From assembly GCF_014323565.1 (NCBI RefSeq), contig NZ_CP058669.1, positions 2,321,501 to 2,385,500 of the forward strand: DNA of 64,000 bases. Direction: 5' to 3'. The notes beneath the pieces were generated by a model. That model did not search any database, was not told the DNA's origin, and worked only from the letters and a program-made list of their open reading frames with translations. A program made the position numbers and the translations under genes. Positions 18,608 to 26,845 of the stretch are shown piece by piece (the stretch's first letter is position 1; every line of letters begins with the position of its first letter). The stretch comes from Hyphobacterium sp. CCMP332. GTDB taxonomy: Bacteria; Pseudomonadota; Alphaproteobacteria; Caulobacterales; Maricaulaceae.

Positions 18608-19609
18608 TCAGACACAGTCGTCGACCGGGTCGTCATGGGTGATCGCACAGACCATCAAAGCAGCCCGTTCAGCCCCATAAGCAGCAACCAGCATCTCCTG
18701 GAAGGTCGCCCACTTGTCAGCGCTGTCTTCTATGGCAGCCACGACGGCGCGTTCGAAATTGTCACTGATGGCACCGCGCGCTGTCGTTCCTTCTCCAATA
18801 CGCGGATCGATGGTTCCGGTGTCTTTGTTAAGATCAAGATGACGCAGCCGGTGGGTTCCTGCGGCTTCATCCCCGTAAAGACAGCCCGTGTCCTCGCCGG
18901 CGAAGGATGCCATGTCGAAACAGCCGGAAACCAGACCAGCAGGGAAGGCCGGGTTGGCGGCCCGCAAATCCAGCCACGGTGCCCGGCCAGAATTGCCGAG
19001 ACCGGGCGGATTCTCGATTCCGCCGGGACGCGCCGGGTCGGGCTGGTCGACCCAATTTGAGTGTGAATAAAAGTCCTGACTGGCATGCAGGATGCGCCCC
19101 AGGTGGGCCAGCACATTACATTTCGCGCGGCCATGCTCCTGACCTGCATAGACGCAGGAAATATAGGTCGGAATCTGGCTCGATCGTATGTCCCCGTCAT
19201 CGTCCAACAGGTCTGCGGCATCAACAACGGCGTGGCGAATGTTCTCGAGCATGTAATCGCGGCATTCGCTCAACGAATCTTCGGCCTCGGACCGGCTGCG
19301 CGGATAGTCCGGGATGTCGAAATAGTCCCCAGCGCTGCAATGCGCGTACGAGGTGAGCATACCTCGGCCCCGATCCGGCGCGCCAACGGCACCGAAATCA
19401 CCCCGGCTACCGGCCAGCGAATCCAAAGTGTCGGACTGGAAACAGGCAGCGGGCGGCGATGCGGCCTCACATGCCAGTGCGTGACGCGTTATGCGCCCGT
19501 GCTCGGAATTCTGACCACCACTGTTAATGGTCCCGAATCCGGTCGAAATTAATATGGCACCCGCCACAGATAGTAATTTAAGAGCAGACATTTGTTGTTG
19601 GAAAATCAT
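18608..19609 (-). CDS. Exported HET-C / zinc phospholipase C-like protein
   Basis: This 333-residue protein has an N-terminal hydrophobic export signal (LKLLSVAGAILISTGFGT). Its core motif HLGRILHASQDFYSHSNWVD is characteristic of the all-alpha phospholipase C / S1-P1 nuclease / HET-C superfamily, in which these His and Asp residues bind zinc. An upstream HGRITRHALAC fits the first metal site. About nine cysteines suggest disulfides in the periplasm or outside the cell. A lipid- or polymer-hydrolysing role is inferred from the fold; the substrate is unknown. It sits alone between two IS6 fragments with the small secreted gene 19957-20514 divergent from it. Confidence 0.65.
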   Translation of the reverse strand: MIFQQQMSALKLLSVAGAILISTGFGTINSGGQNSEHGRITRHALACEAASPPAACFQSDTLDSLAGSRGDFGAVGAPDRGRGMLTSYAHCSAGDYFDIPDYPRSRSEAEDSLSECRDYMLENIRHAVVDAADLLDDDGDIRSSQIPTYISCVYAGQEHGRAKCNVLAHLGRILHASQDFYSHSNWVDQPDPARPGGIENPPGLGNSGRAPWLDLRAANPAFPAGLVSGCFDMASFAGEDTGCLYGDEAAGTHRLRHLDLNKDTGTIDPRIGEGTTARGAISDNFERAVVAAIEDSADKWATFQEMLVAAYGAERAALMVCAITHDDPVDDCV

Positions 19610-19956
19610 GGCACCCCCTGAACTTGAGGAGCGTAACGAAAAAGTATCCGTGAGGAAAACTATTTAAAATGCTATTTTCGAATTTAGGCTCAGCGACCTG
19701 AATGAATAGCCATATATTCGTAAACGGCTTCTTCCCTAATTTCGAGGCAAGGAGGCTGGTACCAGGAATTTATTCAAAATTGGACACGGATCATTAGCGT
19801 AGCGCGCCCACATGTCTGTTTGCCTCATCTACGATGAGCGTCAGGTTCACACGATAGAGATAGATCAATAAGAGCGGCCTTCCCGGCCACGCGTCGAAGT
19901 CGCAACGCAGAACGTGATTTTATGATAGAGTGCGTCCCAGCATGGGAGACACAAAA
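19610..19956. other. AT-rich divergent intergenic region
   Basis: These 347 bp between two divergent exported-protein genes are notably AT-rich for the window, especially 19650-19800. No protein, RNA or clear operator is recognised. It probably contains both promoters. Confidence 0.4.
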
Positions 19957-20514
19957 ATGAGAATTTCGTTTTATATAGCGACTGCCGGTCTGGCAGTCGC
20001 TTTCGTTGCTTTTTCCGGTTCAGTCGATGCACAGCGACAGGACGCGCGTTCTGTCCAGAATGAGATGCTGCCTCTCTGCCGTGATGCGGAAGCAGGCGAA
20101 CGCTGCCGTACGCGCAATGGCACCGTCCGGGTCCGCCGTGGTCAACGAGCGGGTTCCGGCAATGAGCCAGGGCTCACTAACAATCTAGGCGGTGGAGATC
20201 CCGGCTGGGAGGTGCGCGGTGAAGGCGACACCGAGCCTCGCGGAGAGGCTCCGGGCCAAGTACGCCAGCCAGATGTCCAGAATTTCGGCGGTGCCGATGT
20301 CGGCTTCATTACCGGACGTGGCGGGAACGCCCCCGAGCCTGAAGCGATGGACTGCGAATTGTGCGACGACGACGAGGACACGCCGCAAGGCCCGATAGAC
20401 AATACACCGCGGCCCGACACACGCGCCCCGCAGGGCCCGGACGGCGGCGAGGACGATGATTGCGAGTGGCACAATCCTGCCGGTGGTCCGGATCAGGAAT
20501 TTTGTGACGAGTAG
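19957..20514 (+). CDS. Small secreted low-complexity acidic protein
   Basis: This 185-residue protein has a signal peptide (FYIATAGLAVAFVAFSGSVDA, cleaved about residue 24). A mature part follows that is rich in Gly, Pro, Asp and Glu, with cysteine pairs (MDCELCDDDEDT and DDDCEWHNPAGG). I recognise no family. GGGAG upstream of the ATG at 19957 supports the start over the ATG at 19942. It is likely unstructured and could bind calcium or another cation through the acidic clusters; that is inference. It is divergent from the HET-C-like gene. Confidence 0.6.
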   Translation: MRISFYIATAGLAVAFVAFSGSVDAQRQDARSVQNEMLPLCRDAEAGERCRTRNGTVRVRRGQRAGSGNEPGLTNNLGGGDPGWEVRGEGDTEPRGEAPGQVRQPDVQNFGGADVGFITGRGGNAPEPEAMDCELCDDDEDTPQGPIDNTPRPDTRAPQGPDGGEDDDCEWHNPAGGPDQEFCDE

Positions 20515-20584
20515 TTTTTACAGATCACGTCTTTTAAACTAGCGGTCTCTGTGAATGTGGGCACTAAGGGTAGAAGATCGGCAC

Positions 20585-21082
20585 TGACCTGCGCCCCTTA
20601 GCTCCCTCGTTTATTTCGAGAATCTGTTATTAAGGAGACAGACGATAGGCAAAGAAATCCAGCGTCCGCGACCAGGCGAGCGAGGCAGCGTCAGAGTCGT
20701 ATCGCGGCGTGGAATCATTATGAAAACCGTGATTGGCGCCTTCATAGACAAAGGCATCATAGACGGCATTACTCGTATCGAGCACCGCTTTATAGTCAGG
20801 CCATCCGGCGTTGACACGTTCATCCAGTCCAGCCAGATGAATCTGGAGAGGAACCTCGAGCTGTTCAGCTTCACTCGCCGTTGGCCAGCCGCCGTAGAAG
20901 GGCACGGCGCCTGATAGCCAAGGCTGGCGGACAGCCATCAGATTGGCGACGGCCCCACCGAAACAAAAGCCAACACAGGCCACTTTCCCGGAGCAGGCGT
21001 CGTGCGTGCGCAAGAAATCTGCAGCAGCCTGAAAGTCCTGAACCATCGACTCGCGTTCGCGCTGAGCCTGCAGAGCTCGCCC
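20585..21082. repeat. 498-bp direct repeat, copy 1
   Basis: This segment is nearly identical (about three mismatches seen) to 31858-32355, offset by exactly 11,273 bp and in the same orientation. It covers the 3' two-fifths of a dienelactone hydrolase gene plus its downstream region. Similarity ends abruptly at 21082, where an IS6 element begins. Confidence 0.93.
20630..21082 (-). pseudogene. Dienelactone hydrolase, 5'-truncated copy
   Basis: This is the C-terminal ~150 codons of the dienelactone hydrolase whose complete copy is at 31903-32799. It retains the nucleophile motif CVGFCFGGAVAN and the catalytic His in GANHGFHND but lacks the Tat signal, the N-terminal half of the alpha/beta fold and a promoter. 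The copy is cut at 21082 by the IS6 element. The internal ATG at 21046 would make a 138-residue fragment that is unlikely to fold. Confidence 0.9.
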
Positions 21083-21885
21083 GGGAGCTGTCAGACCAAC
21101 GCGAACCGGTCTCCGAAATCGACCACCGACCTTAACTCAGGCTGCGAGTTCACGCCATTCGGCCAGAGCCGCGGATCGGTTTTGCTTGAATATTTCTCTG
21201 CGGTTTAGGTGACGCTCGTGGCTGAAGTGGTTGTGGACGGATGACTGGGTGGAAACGAATTTCTGCAAGGTCTCGAAGCTGCGGAACTTGCCCATCGCTC
21301 GCTCCTTTCGCCGGAAGGGGAGATGGGAGTTTTCCGCTCGATTGTTGAGCCAGCGCCCGGTCTCCTGGCGGCCGGCATTGCCGATCAGTTTCATCGCGGC
21401 TTTGTATGACTTCAGCCGATCCGTCACTACGACGTTCGGATTGCCGTATCGCTTCATCGTTCTGCGCAAAAATCTCAACGCTGCTTTGCGATCCCGGCGC
21501 CTTGTGACATAGGCCTCTAGAACTTCGCCTTCGTGATCGACGGCCCGCCACAGGTAATGAAGCTCGCCGTTGATCTTCACGAAAACCTCGTCGAGATGCC
21601 ACGCCCATTTCGAGAAGTTATTGTCGGCAACCCGCTTTTTGCGGATCTGTGCCGCGAACATCGGGCCAAAGCGATTCCACCAGAAACGGATCGTTTCATG
21701 CGTGATATCGATCCCGCGCTCGTGGAGCAGGTCCTCGATATTCCGCAAGGACAGCGGAAAGCGAACATACATCATTACCGCCAGGCGAATGACTTCAGGT
21801 GACGTCTTGAAATAGCGAAAAGGATTCTTCATTTGGCGAAATTACCGCCCAAGCCGCTAACACTGAGTTTCCTCTGACAGCGCCC
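21083..21885 (-). mobile_element. Complete IS6-family insertion sequence, copy A
   Basis: This 803-bp element has imperfect 15-bp terminal inverted repeats (GGGAGCTGTCAGACC at the left; 12 of 15 bases match the reversed right end) around one transposase gene. Size and layout fit the IS6/IS26 family. The 8 bp on each side are not identical, so there is no target duplication. This is expected after intramolecular replicative transposition or adjacent deletion. Confidence 0.85.
21137..21832 (-). CDS. IS6-family transposase (copy A)
   Basis: This 231-residue DDE transposase is of normal length for IS6/IS26. The catalytic acids lie in WHLDEVFVKING (first Asp), VVTDRLKSY (second Asp) and NRAENSHLPFRRKERAM (Glu with the following K/R signature). 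The N-terminal helix-turn-helix region PFRYFKTSPEVIRLAVMMYV is complete. Members form cointegrates by replicative transposition. It looks intact and could act on the related IS6 ends in this island. It is clearly diverged from copy B, so the two copies arrived separately or long ago. Confidence 0.93.
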   Translation of the reverse strand: MKNPFRYFKTSPEVIRLAVMMYVRFPLSLRNIEDLLHERGIDITHETIRFWWNRFGPMFAAQIRKKRVADNNFSKWAWHLDEVFVKINGELHYLWRAVDHEGEVLEAYVTRRRDRKAALRFLRRTMKRYGNPNVVVTDRLKSYKAAMKLIGNAGRQETGRWLNNRAENSHLPFRRKERAMGKFRSFETLQKFVSTQSSVHNHFSHERHLNRREIFKQNRSAALAEWRELAA

Positions 21886-22052
21886 CGCTACCCAGAAACC
21901 GCCGGACTAACAATACCGGTGGACCACTCCTAAGGGGCAGGCCAAGATGTATTCATGTCACTGACCTATGGCAAAGGTAGCGCGGCCTGAGATGACTCGA
22001 CGGATCAGCGTGATCAAAGACGTATAACCTCATGATCATAAGGGGTGATGGC

Positions 22053-23897
22053 ATGCGAATTCTGATCACGGCTATTCTGATCAGCCTGATTGCGGGCGAG
22101 GCTTGGGCACAGACCCGCCTGCGCTCGGCTGTCCTGCCTGCCACTCGGGTTGTGGAAACCGGAACACCGGCTACCGTCTTTGCCACCCTTATCAACGCCG
22201 GCGCTTCGGCCGTCAGCCATTGCCGTATCACGCTGGATGCGGGGTTTAGCGGCCCAGTGCCCGTGAACCTCAGCTTTCAGACCGTCAATGCCGTCAATCA
22301 GCTGACGGGTAGCGCCAACACGCCGGTCGACATTCCGGCAGCCGCGGCGCAGGGTTTTCTGATCACGCTGACCCCAACCGGTGAAATCGCAGCGCGGGAT
22401 ATCGGTTTTGATTTTGTCTGCGACGAAGGGCGCGCAACAGTAACCGAGGGGGTCAACACGCTTCGCCTGACAGCCAGCGACACGTTCCTTCCGGATATTA
22501 TTGCCATTGGCGCCACCCTGTCGGGTGATGGCGTCCTCCGCATTGAAAGCGCTGGGGGTCGTCAGGCCATGGCTGCGGCTGCGCTCAATATAGGCGACAC
22601 GGCCACTGTCACCGTTCGTCCGGTGACGGGGCGCTACGCCTGGCCGATTGATCTGGAGGTTTGCGAAACGGGTCCTGACGGACGCTGCCTCTCCCCACCG
22701 GTCGCCAGCCTGCCGATCAATTTTGCCTCGGGCGAAACACGCACCTTTACCGTCTTTGCGCGCGGCGATAGTCGGCTCGGTATTCCGCTCATGCCTGATA
22801 TCGCGCGTGTCTTCCTTAATTTCGAAGCCGAAGATGGCAGCGCGCTTGGTGCGACATCCGCGGCTCTTTTCAGCCCGCAGCCGGTGCGCGACTATGCGCC
22901 GCTGAACCTGCAAGCGGCCCGCGACCAGGCCTTTGTATCCGGCGCACGCGCAGTCCTCATTATGCGCGATGGTGAGGTTCTGTTGGAAGATTATCGCGGT
23001 ATTGGCGCTGCGGATCGTGCCGAAATTCTTAATTCAGGAACCAAAAGCTTTTCCTGCCTTCTGGCTGGCGTGGCGCGTGATGATGGTTTGTTTAATCCCG
23101 ATGACTATGCCTTTGTCGGTATTTCCGCTTGGGCCCCAGATGGGACCGACCCCTGGTCACCGGTCAAGCAGGATATTCGCGGGCGCGATCTGATTGCCCT
23201 ATCCCATGGGCTCAGCCCCGGCCCCAGCGCAGGCGATATCTCCGGCTTTGACAGCTATGAAGAGGCGATCAATATCGCATCCATTTACCGTCCCGATCGT
23301 AATGCGATCTATGGGCGTAGCGGGTTTCAGGCCTTTTCTGCGCTGTTTGAATTGCGAACCGGTGGCGAAATCGACACTGATAGTGTTATTCAAGGCGGGC
23401 GCGACCCGGCTACGTATCTGGATGACAGGCTTCTGTCAGTGATCGATGCCGTTCCAGCATGGAATCGCGACATCAATGGTAACCCTAATTTTTCTGCTGG
23501 AGCGGCGCTAACGGCGCGAAACTGGGCGAATTTCGGACGGTTTGTGCTGGATGATGGCATGTGGGACAGCCAGCGCCTTTTGACCCGGTCCTCGATACGG
23601 CGCTGCCTGCATTATGCCAGTCCTGCTTATCTGGGTTATGGCCTTGGCTTTTGGCTCAACCGCGATGTCGGTGACAGCTATGATGCGCAACGCGACGCCC
23701 TGCCGCCTGAGACACGAGTCCATATGCCAACAATGGGGCGCATTTTTCCCGCCGCACCTGATGATATGGTATCGGCTTGGGGTGCATTTAATATGCAGAT
23801 GCATTTGATCCGTTCGGAAAACCTGGTGATCGTCAAATTTGGGGGATCCGGTGATCAGAATGTATTTTTCGAAACCTTGTTTGCGACGTCACCATAA
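22053..23897 (+). CDS. Exported serine hydrolase with N-terminal tandem beta module
   Basis: This 614-residue protein has a signal peptide (RILITAILISLIAGEAWAQ). Residues ~20-280 form a module with RSAVLPATRVVETGTPATVF and NTPVDI, which is also found at the C-terminus of the metalloprotease at 33331-35526. Residues ~290-614 form a beta-lactamase-like/COG1680 hydrolase domain: nucleophile motif S328-G-T-K331 in ILNSGTKSF, an Ile-Tyr-Gly-Arg-Ser segment as the Tyr motif, and a late GSGDQN turn. Such enzymes act as esterases or amidases (6-aminohexanoate-dimer hydrolase relatives). AAGGGGTGA just upstream supports the ATG at 22053 over 22032. It stands alone between IS A and the AlkB module. Confidence 0.82.
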   Translation: MRILITAILISLIAGEAWAQTRLRSAVLPATRVVETGTPATVFATLINAGASAVSHCRITLDAGFSGPVPVNLSFQTVNAVNQLTGSANTPVDIPAAAAQGFLITLTPTGEIAARDIGFDFVCDEGRATVTEGVNTLRLTASDTFLPDIIAIGATLSGDGVLRIESAGGRQAMAAAALNIGDTATVTVRPVTGRYAWPIDLEVCETGPDGRCLSPPVASLPINFASGETRTFTVFARGDSRLGIPLMPDIARVFLNFEAEDGSALGATSAALFSPQPVRDYAPLNLQAARDQAFVSGARAVLIMRDGEVLLEDYRGIGAADRAEILNSGTKSFSCLLAGVARDDGLFNPDDYAFVGISAWAPDGTDPWSPVKQDIRGRDLIALSHGLSPGPSAGDISGFDSYEEAINIASIYRPDRNAIYGRSGFQAFSALFELRTGGEIDTDSVIQGGRDPATYLDDRLLSVIDAVPAWNRDINGNPNFSAGAALTARNWANFGRFVLDDGMWDSQRLLTRSSIRRCLHYASPAYLGYGLGFWLNRDVGDSYDAQRDALPPETRVHMPTMGRIFPAAPDDMVSAWGAFNMQMHLIRSENLVIVKFGGSGDQNVFFETLFATSP

Positions 23898-23936
23898 ATT
23901 GCCCCTTTTTCGCCGCGAGTCCGTGTCAGCTTGAGT

Positions 23937-23995
23937 ATTCTGACAGGGGCCGTCCACACATGACAGCACCTAACTATTCGAACCAACGAACCGTT
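23937..23995. repeat. Dispersed repeat block, copy 1
   Basis: This stretch contains a ~20-bp unit (CCGTCCACACATGACAG) followed directly by a ~31-bp unit (starting AGCACCTAACTATTCG). Both units recur at 35645-35708 in the opposite order. The first also recurs inverted at 37991-38010. The units sit at module boundaries next to IS6 ends, so they are probably remnants of another inserted element. The family is not recognised. Confidence 0.7.
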
Positions 23996-24013
23996 GTAGA
24001 CCATATGCGACGG

Positions 24014-25150
24014 TCAATGGTCGAGCGTGTTGATCTTGCTGAGGTCACCGCCCGCCCAATCAAGAACTCTAGGATTCATCACCTTGAACCAAAGTTGGGG
24101 GATAGCTGCCAGCACGAGACAACCGGGGTAGCCGGATGGAAGACTTGGCACTTCGTCATAGTCTCTTAATGCCTGATACGGGCGCATCGGATAGGCGTGA
24201 TGGTCAGAGTGGCGTTGCAGATGCAGTGTCAACAGATTCGAAATCCTGTGGTTCGAATTCCAGGAATGGCGCGGCTGACACTTTTCGTATTTGCCATTCG
24301 GACGCTTCTCTCTGAGCAGGCCGTAGTGCTCAATGTAGTTGACTTGCGTCAGTGCGTACCAGGAGAAAAAATGATGGGCGAGAATAAACGGAAGAACGAT
24401 CCAGCCCAATGCCGCCACAAGTCCAATCGTTATAATTGTTGTTAGCACGTAGACTTGGAGAATTTCGTTTCTCCAATGGAGCGCAGGCAACCCCTTTTTT
24501 TCTAGCCTTTTAATTTCTTGGCTCCATCCGCCAAAGAATGCGCCTGGCAATTCGCGGAGGGCAAACTGATAGACCGACTCACCGAATTTGGATGAGGCGC
24601 AGTCTTCTGGTGTCGCAACATAGACATGGTGGCCGCGATTGTGCTCGGGCGTGAAGTGTCCGTAGCCGGAGAGGCTGAGCGCCAATTTAGCGAATGCGCG
24701 ATTTCGTTTGTCTGTCTTATGGCCAAGCTCGTGGGCAATGTTGATCAAGCTGCCGTTGATTGAGCCGACACCGACAGCCAGCAAACCGACCGCCCAAACC
24801 GGCAAACCCTGCGTGCCAACCATCCAGACACTCGCCAGGAACAGAAAAAAATGCGCCGGAATCATCAAGTAAGCGACAGTTTCGTAGAAAGTGTCCTTAC
24901 TCATGGCAGGCACCACAACCTCCGGCGGATTCTGAGGATCGCCGCCGATAATGGCGTCCAGCGCCGGAATGAACCCAAAAAAATAAAGAAGCGGCAATAC
25001 CATAAGAAACGGATTTTCGCCCGCTGCAAAATAGAGCGCATAGGCGCTTAAGGGCACAATTGGCAGCGCGAGGCTGCCGAGCCACAGCCAGCGCTTTTTG
25101 TCGACAAATCGGATCACCTCGCCCTGTTCGCCTTTAGCAACAAATTCCAT
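24014..25150 (-). CDS. alkB: Alkane 1-monooxygenase
   Basis: This 378-residue integral-membrane non-heme diiron hydroxylase oxidises n-alkanes to 1-alkanols. All AlkB histidine boxes are present: HELGHK, EHNRGHH and LQRHSDHH, plus the AlkB-specific NYIEHYGL between boxes two and three. About six transmembrane helices are seen (such as LWLGSLALPIVPLSAYALYFAA). It needs rubredoxin and rubredoxin reductase, and neither is in this window. It is divergent from a TetR gene with a palindrome between them and is flanked by IS-type debris. Codon use is more AT-rich than the host flanks, in keeping with transfer. Confidence 0.93.
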   Translation of the reverse strand: MEFVAKGEQGEVIRFVDKKRWLWLGSLALPIVPLSAYALYFAAGENPFLMVLPLLYFFGFIPALDAIIGGDPQNPPEVVVPAMSKDTFYETVAYLMIPAHFFLFLASVWMVGTQGLPVWAVGLLAVGVGSINGSLINIAHELGHKTDKRNRAFAKLALSLSGYGHFTPEHNRGHHVYVATPEDCASSKFGESVYQFALRELPGAFFGGWSQEIKRLEKKGLPALHWRNEILQVYVLTTIITIGLVAALGWIVLPFILAHHFFSWYALTQVNYIEHYGLLREKRPNGKYEKCQPRHSWNSNHRISNLLTLHLQRHSDHHAYPMRPYQALRDYDEVPSLPSGYPGCLVLAAIPQLWFKVMNPRVLDWAGGDLSKINTLDH

Positions 25151-25186
25151 CTTGCCTGCTCCATTGTTGTCCTTGACGTAGCGCTG

Positions 25187-25207
25187 GATGTTGACAATGT
25201 CAACATC
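25187..25207. promoter_or_regulatory. Palindromic operator between alkB and tetR-type gene
   Basis: This 21-bp palindrome has perfect 9-bp arms, GATGTTGAC and GTCAACATC, around a 3-bp spacer. It lies 36 bp before the alkB start and 64 bp before the regulator start. Position and symmetry are what a TetR-family dimer would bind, repressing both divergent promoters. TTGACA-like bases within it may be a -35 element. Confidence 0.75.
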
Positions 25208-25271
25208 TAAGATGAAACCAGAAACGATTGCGGCATTCGAATAGCGCCAGAACCGGCCAGGGGATTGAAAT

Positions 25272-25874
25272 ATGTCAACTTATCATCACGGAAATCTCCA
25301 GGCGGCGCTTCTCGAACGCGCGATCGAGGTTATTGGCCATGAGGGTGTCGAAGGGCTGTCGCTCAGAAAAGTCGCGAAGGACCTCGGCGTTTCCCATGCA
25401 GCCCCAAAGCGCCATTTTAGGAACAAGGCAGACCTATTGGCGGCGATTGTTCGAGAGGCCTACCAAGAATTGACGAAAACAGTTCTTGCGGACGTCGAGG
25501 GCGTCGATGCCAATGACGCCCTAAGACGCTTGAATTTAATGGCGCGAAGCACGATCCGATGGGCCGTCGAGAATAAAGCAAAATTCAGCGTCATGACGAA
25601 CCCCGATGTAAGCCGGTTTGCCGATGACGAGTTGAAGGTCGCCCTCGCTGATTTCACCAAGCTGCTTTCGCATGCATTAAATGACGCAAAATCTCAGGGG
25701 TTTCGTGAGAGCGCGTCTATGCAAACGCTACTTGTCTACTCGGTCGGCGCAGCCCTCGGGGTTGCAACTATTCTCACCGACGAATTGATGCGTTCGGTTC
25801 TAGGCGCAACCGAGAACGAGCGCGCGATAGCTGCAATGGCCGATCAGATTGTTCCGATCGAGAGCTCACGATGA
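25272..25874 (+). CDS. TetR-family regulator
   Basis: This 200-residue regulator has the TetR helix-turn-helix at residues ~10-55 (VIGHEGVEGLSLRKVAKDLGVSHAAPKRHF, in parts). Its C-terminal ligand domain is of the TetR_C/WHG-like type that binds small hydrophobic effectors. It is divergent from alkB, with a 21-bp palindrome between them. It most likely represses alkB and itself until an alkane, alkanol or fatty-acid signal appears; that effector is inference. AGGGGATT precedes the ATG at 25272. Confidence 0.88.
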   Translation: MSTYHHGNLQAALLERAIEVIGHEGVEGLSLRKVAKDLGVSHAAPKRHFRNKADLLAAIVREAYQELTKTVLADVEGVDANDALRRLNLMARSTIRWAVENKAKFSVMTNPDVSRFADDELKVALADFTKLLSHALNDAKSQGFRESASMQTLLVYSVGAALGVATILTDELMRSVLGATENERAIAAMADQIVPIESSR

Positions 25875-25983
25875 GAATCAAACGCCATTGGGCTGGGCGG
25901 TGGTGTCAGACCTTGGGCGCTTTACGAGCGAAGGTCAGCCGAGGCTGGGTTGGTGGGAACATAAAATCGATCTAGCCTTGCAG

Positions 25984-26788
25984 GCGTGTTGTCAGACCAA
26001 AGCGAACGGGTCTCAGTTCAGCAGGTTTTCGCCGGTTTAGGCCGCAAGCTGCCGCCATTCGGCCAGCGCGATTTCGCGGTTCTCCTTGAACCAGTTTCGG
26101 TCGTTGATATGGCGTTCGAGATTGAAGTGATTGTGGACAGAGGAATGGACGGTGGCGAACTTCTGAAGACTTCGCATTCGCCTGAATCTGAGCATCGCCC
26201 GCTCGCGTCTTCGTAAGGGCTGATGTGAGTTTTCGGCCCTGTTGTTGAGCCACCTCCCCACATCCTGTTTGTCCTCGTTTCCGATGACTTTCATGGCGGC
26301 TTTATAGGACCGTAACCGGTCGGTGACGATAACTTGCGGGCTGCCATATCGCTTCATCGCCTTGCGCAGAAACTTCAATGCAGCATGACGATCCCGACGC
26401 TTTGTGACATAGGCTTCCAGCACCTCTCCCTCGTGATCGACCGCGCGCCAGAGATAGTGAGTGACGCCGTTTATCTTGACGAACACCTCGTCCAAATGCC
26501 ATTGCCATTGGGGCCAAGCACGAAGACGGTCAGCGCGCCGCTTTCTGATCTCAGAGGCGAACATCGGGCCGAAACGGTTCCACCAGAACCGCACCGTCTC
26601 GTGACTCAAATCGATGCCACGCTCGTGGAGCAGATCCTCTACATTCCGAAGCGACAGTGGAAACCGGACGTACATCATCACCGCAAGGCGGATCACTTCC
26701 GGTGATGTCTTGAAATAACGAAATGGGTTTTTCATCCGACGAAATTATCGGCCAACCCACTAACGCCGAGTTCCCTCTGACAAAGCCC
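25984..26788 (-). mobile_element. Complete IS6-family insertion sequence, copy B
   Basis: This ~805-bp element has imperfect terminal repeats sharing TTGTCAGA (left GCGTGTTGTCAGACC; right CCTCTGACAAAGCCC read inward) and one transposase gene. It resembles copy A in layout but differs throughout. A further IS6-type end lies directly at its right (26789-26845), so elements have inserted into or beside each other. Confidence 0.82.
26037..26735 (-). CDS. IS6-family transposase (copy B)
   Basis: This 232-residue DDE transposase has an intact N-terminus (PFRYFKTSPEVIRLAVMMYV). The acidic residues are in WHLDEVFVKINGV, VIVTDRLRSYKAAM and NRAENSHQPLRRRERAM. It differs from copy A at many positions (for example RRADRLRAWPQWQWHLDEV against KRVADNNFSKWAWHLDEV) and is one residue longer. 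It appears functional by sequence. Confidence 0.93.
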   Translation of the reverse strand: MKNPFRYFKTSPEVIRLAVMMYVRFPLSLRNVEDLLHERGIDLSHETVRFWWNRFGPMFASEIRKRRADRLRAWPQWQWHLDEVFVKINGVTHYLWRAVDHEGEVLEAYVTKRRDRHAALKFLRKAMKRYGSPQVIVTDRLRSYKAAMKVIGNEDKQDVGRWLNNRAENSHQPLRRRERAMLRFRRMRSLQKFATVHSSVHNHFNLERHINDRNWFKENREIALAEWRQLAA

Positions 26789-26845
26789 ACCAAAATCATC
26801 GGCTAACCCGCTAACGCCGCGATTCCTCTGAAACTGCCCCGTCAG
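26789..26845 (-). mobile_element. Isolated IS6-type right end
   Basis: Directly after IS copy B lies a second IS6-type leader and end, with ATCATCGGCTAACCCGCTAA and TTCCTCTGAAACTGCCCC. It borders the stop of the S41-like gene at 26842. It is a leftover of an older insertion. Confidence 0.65.
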
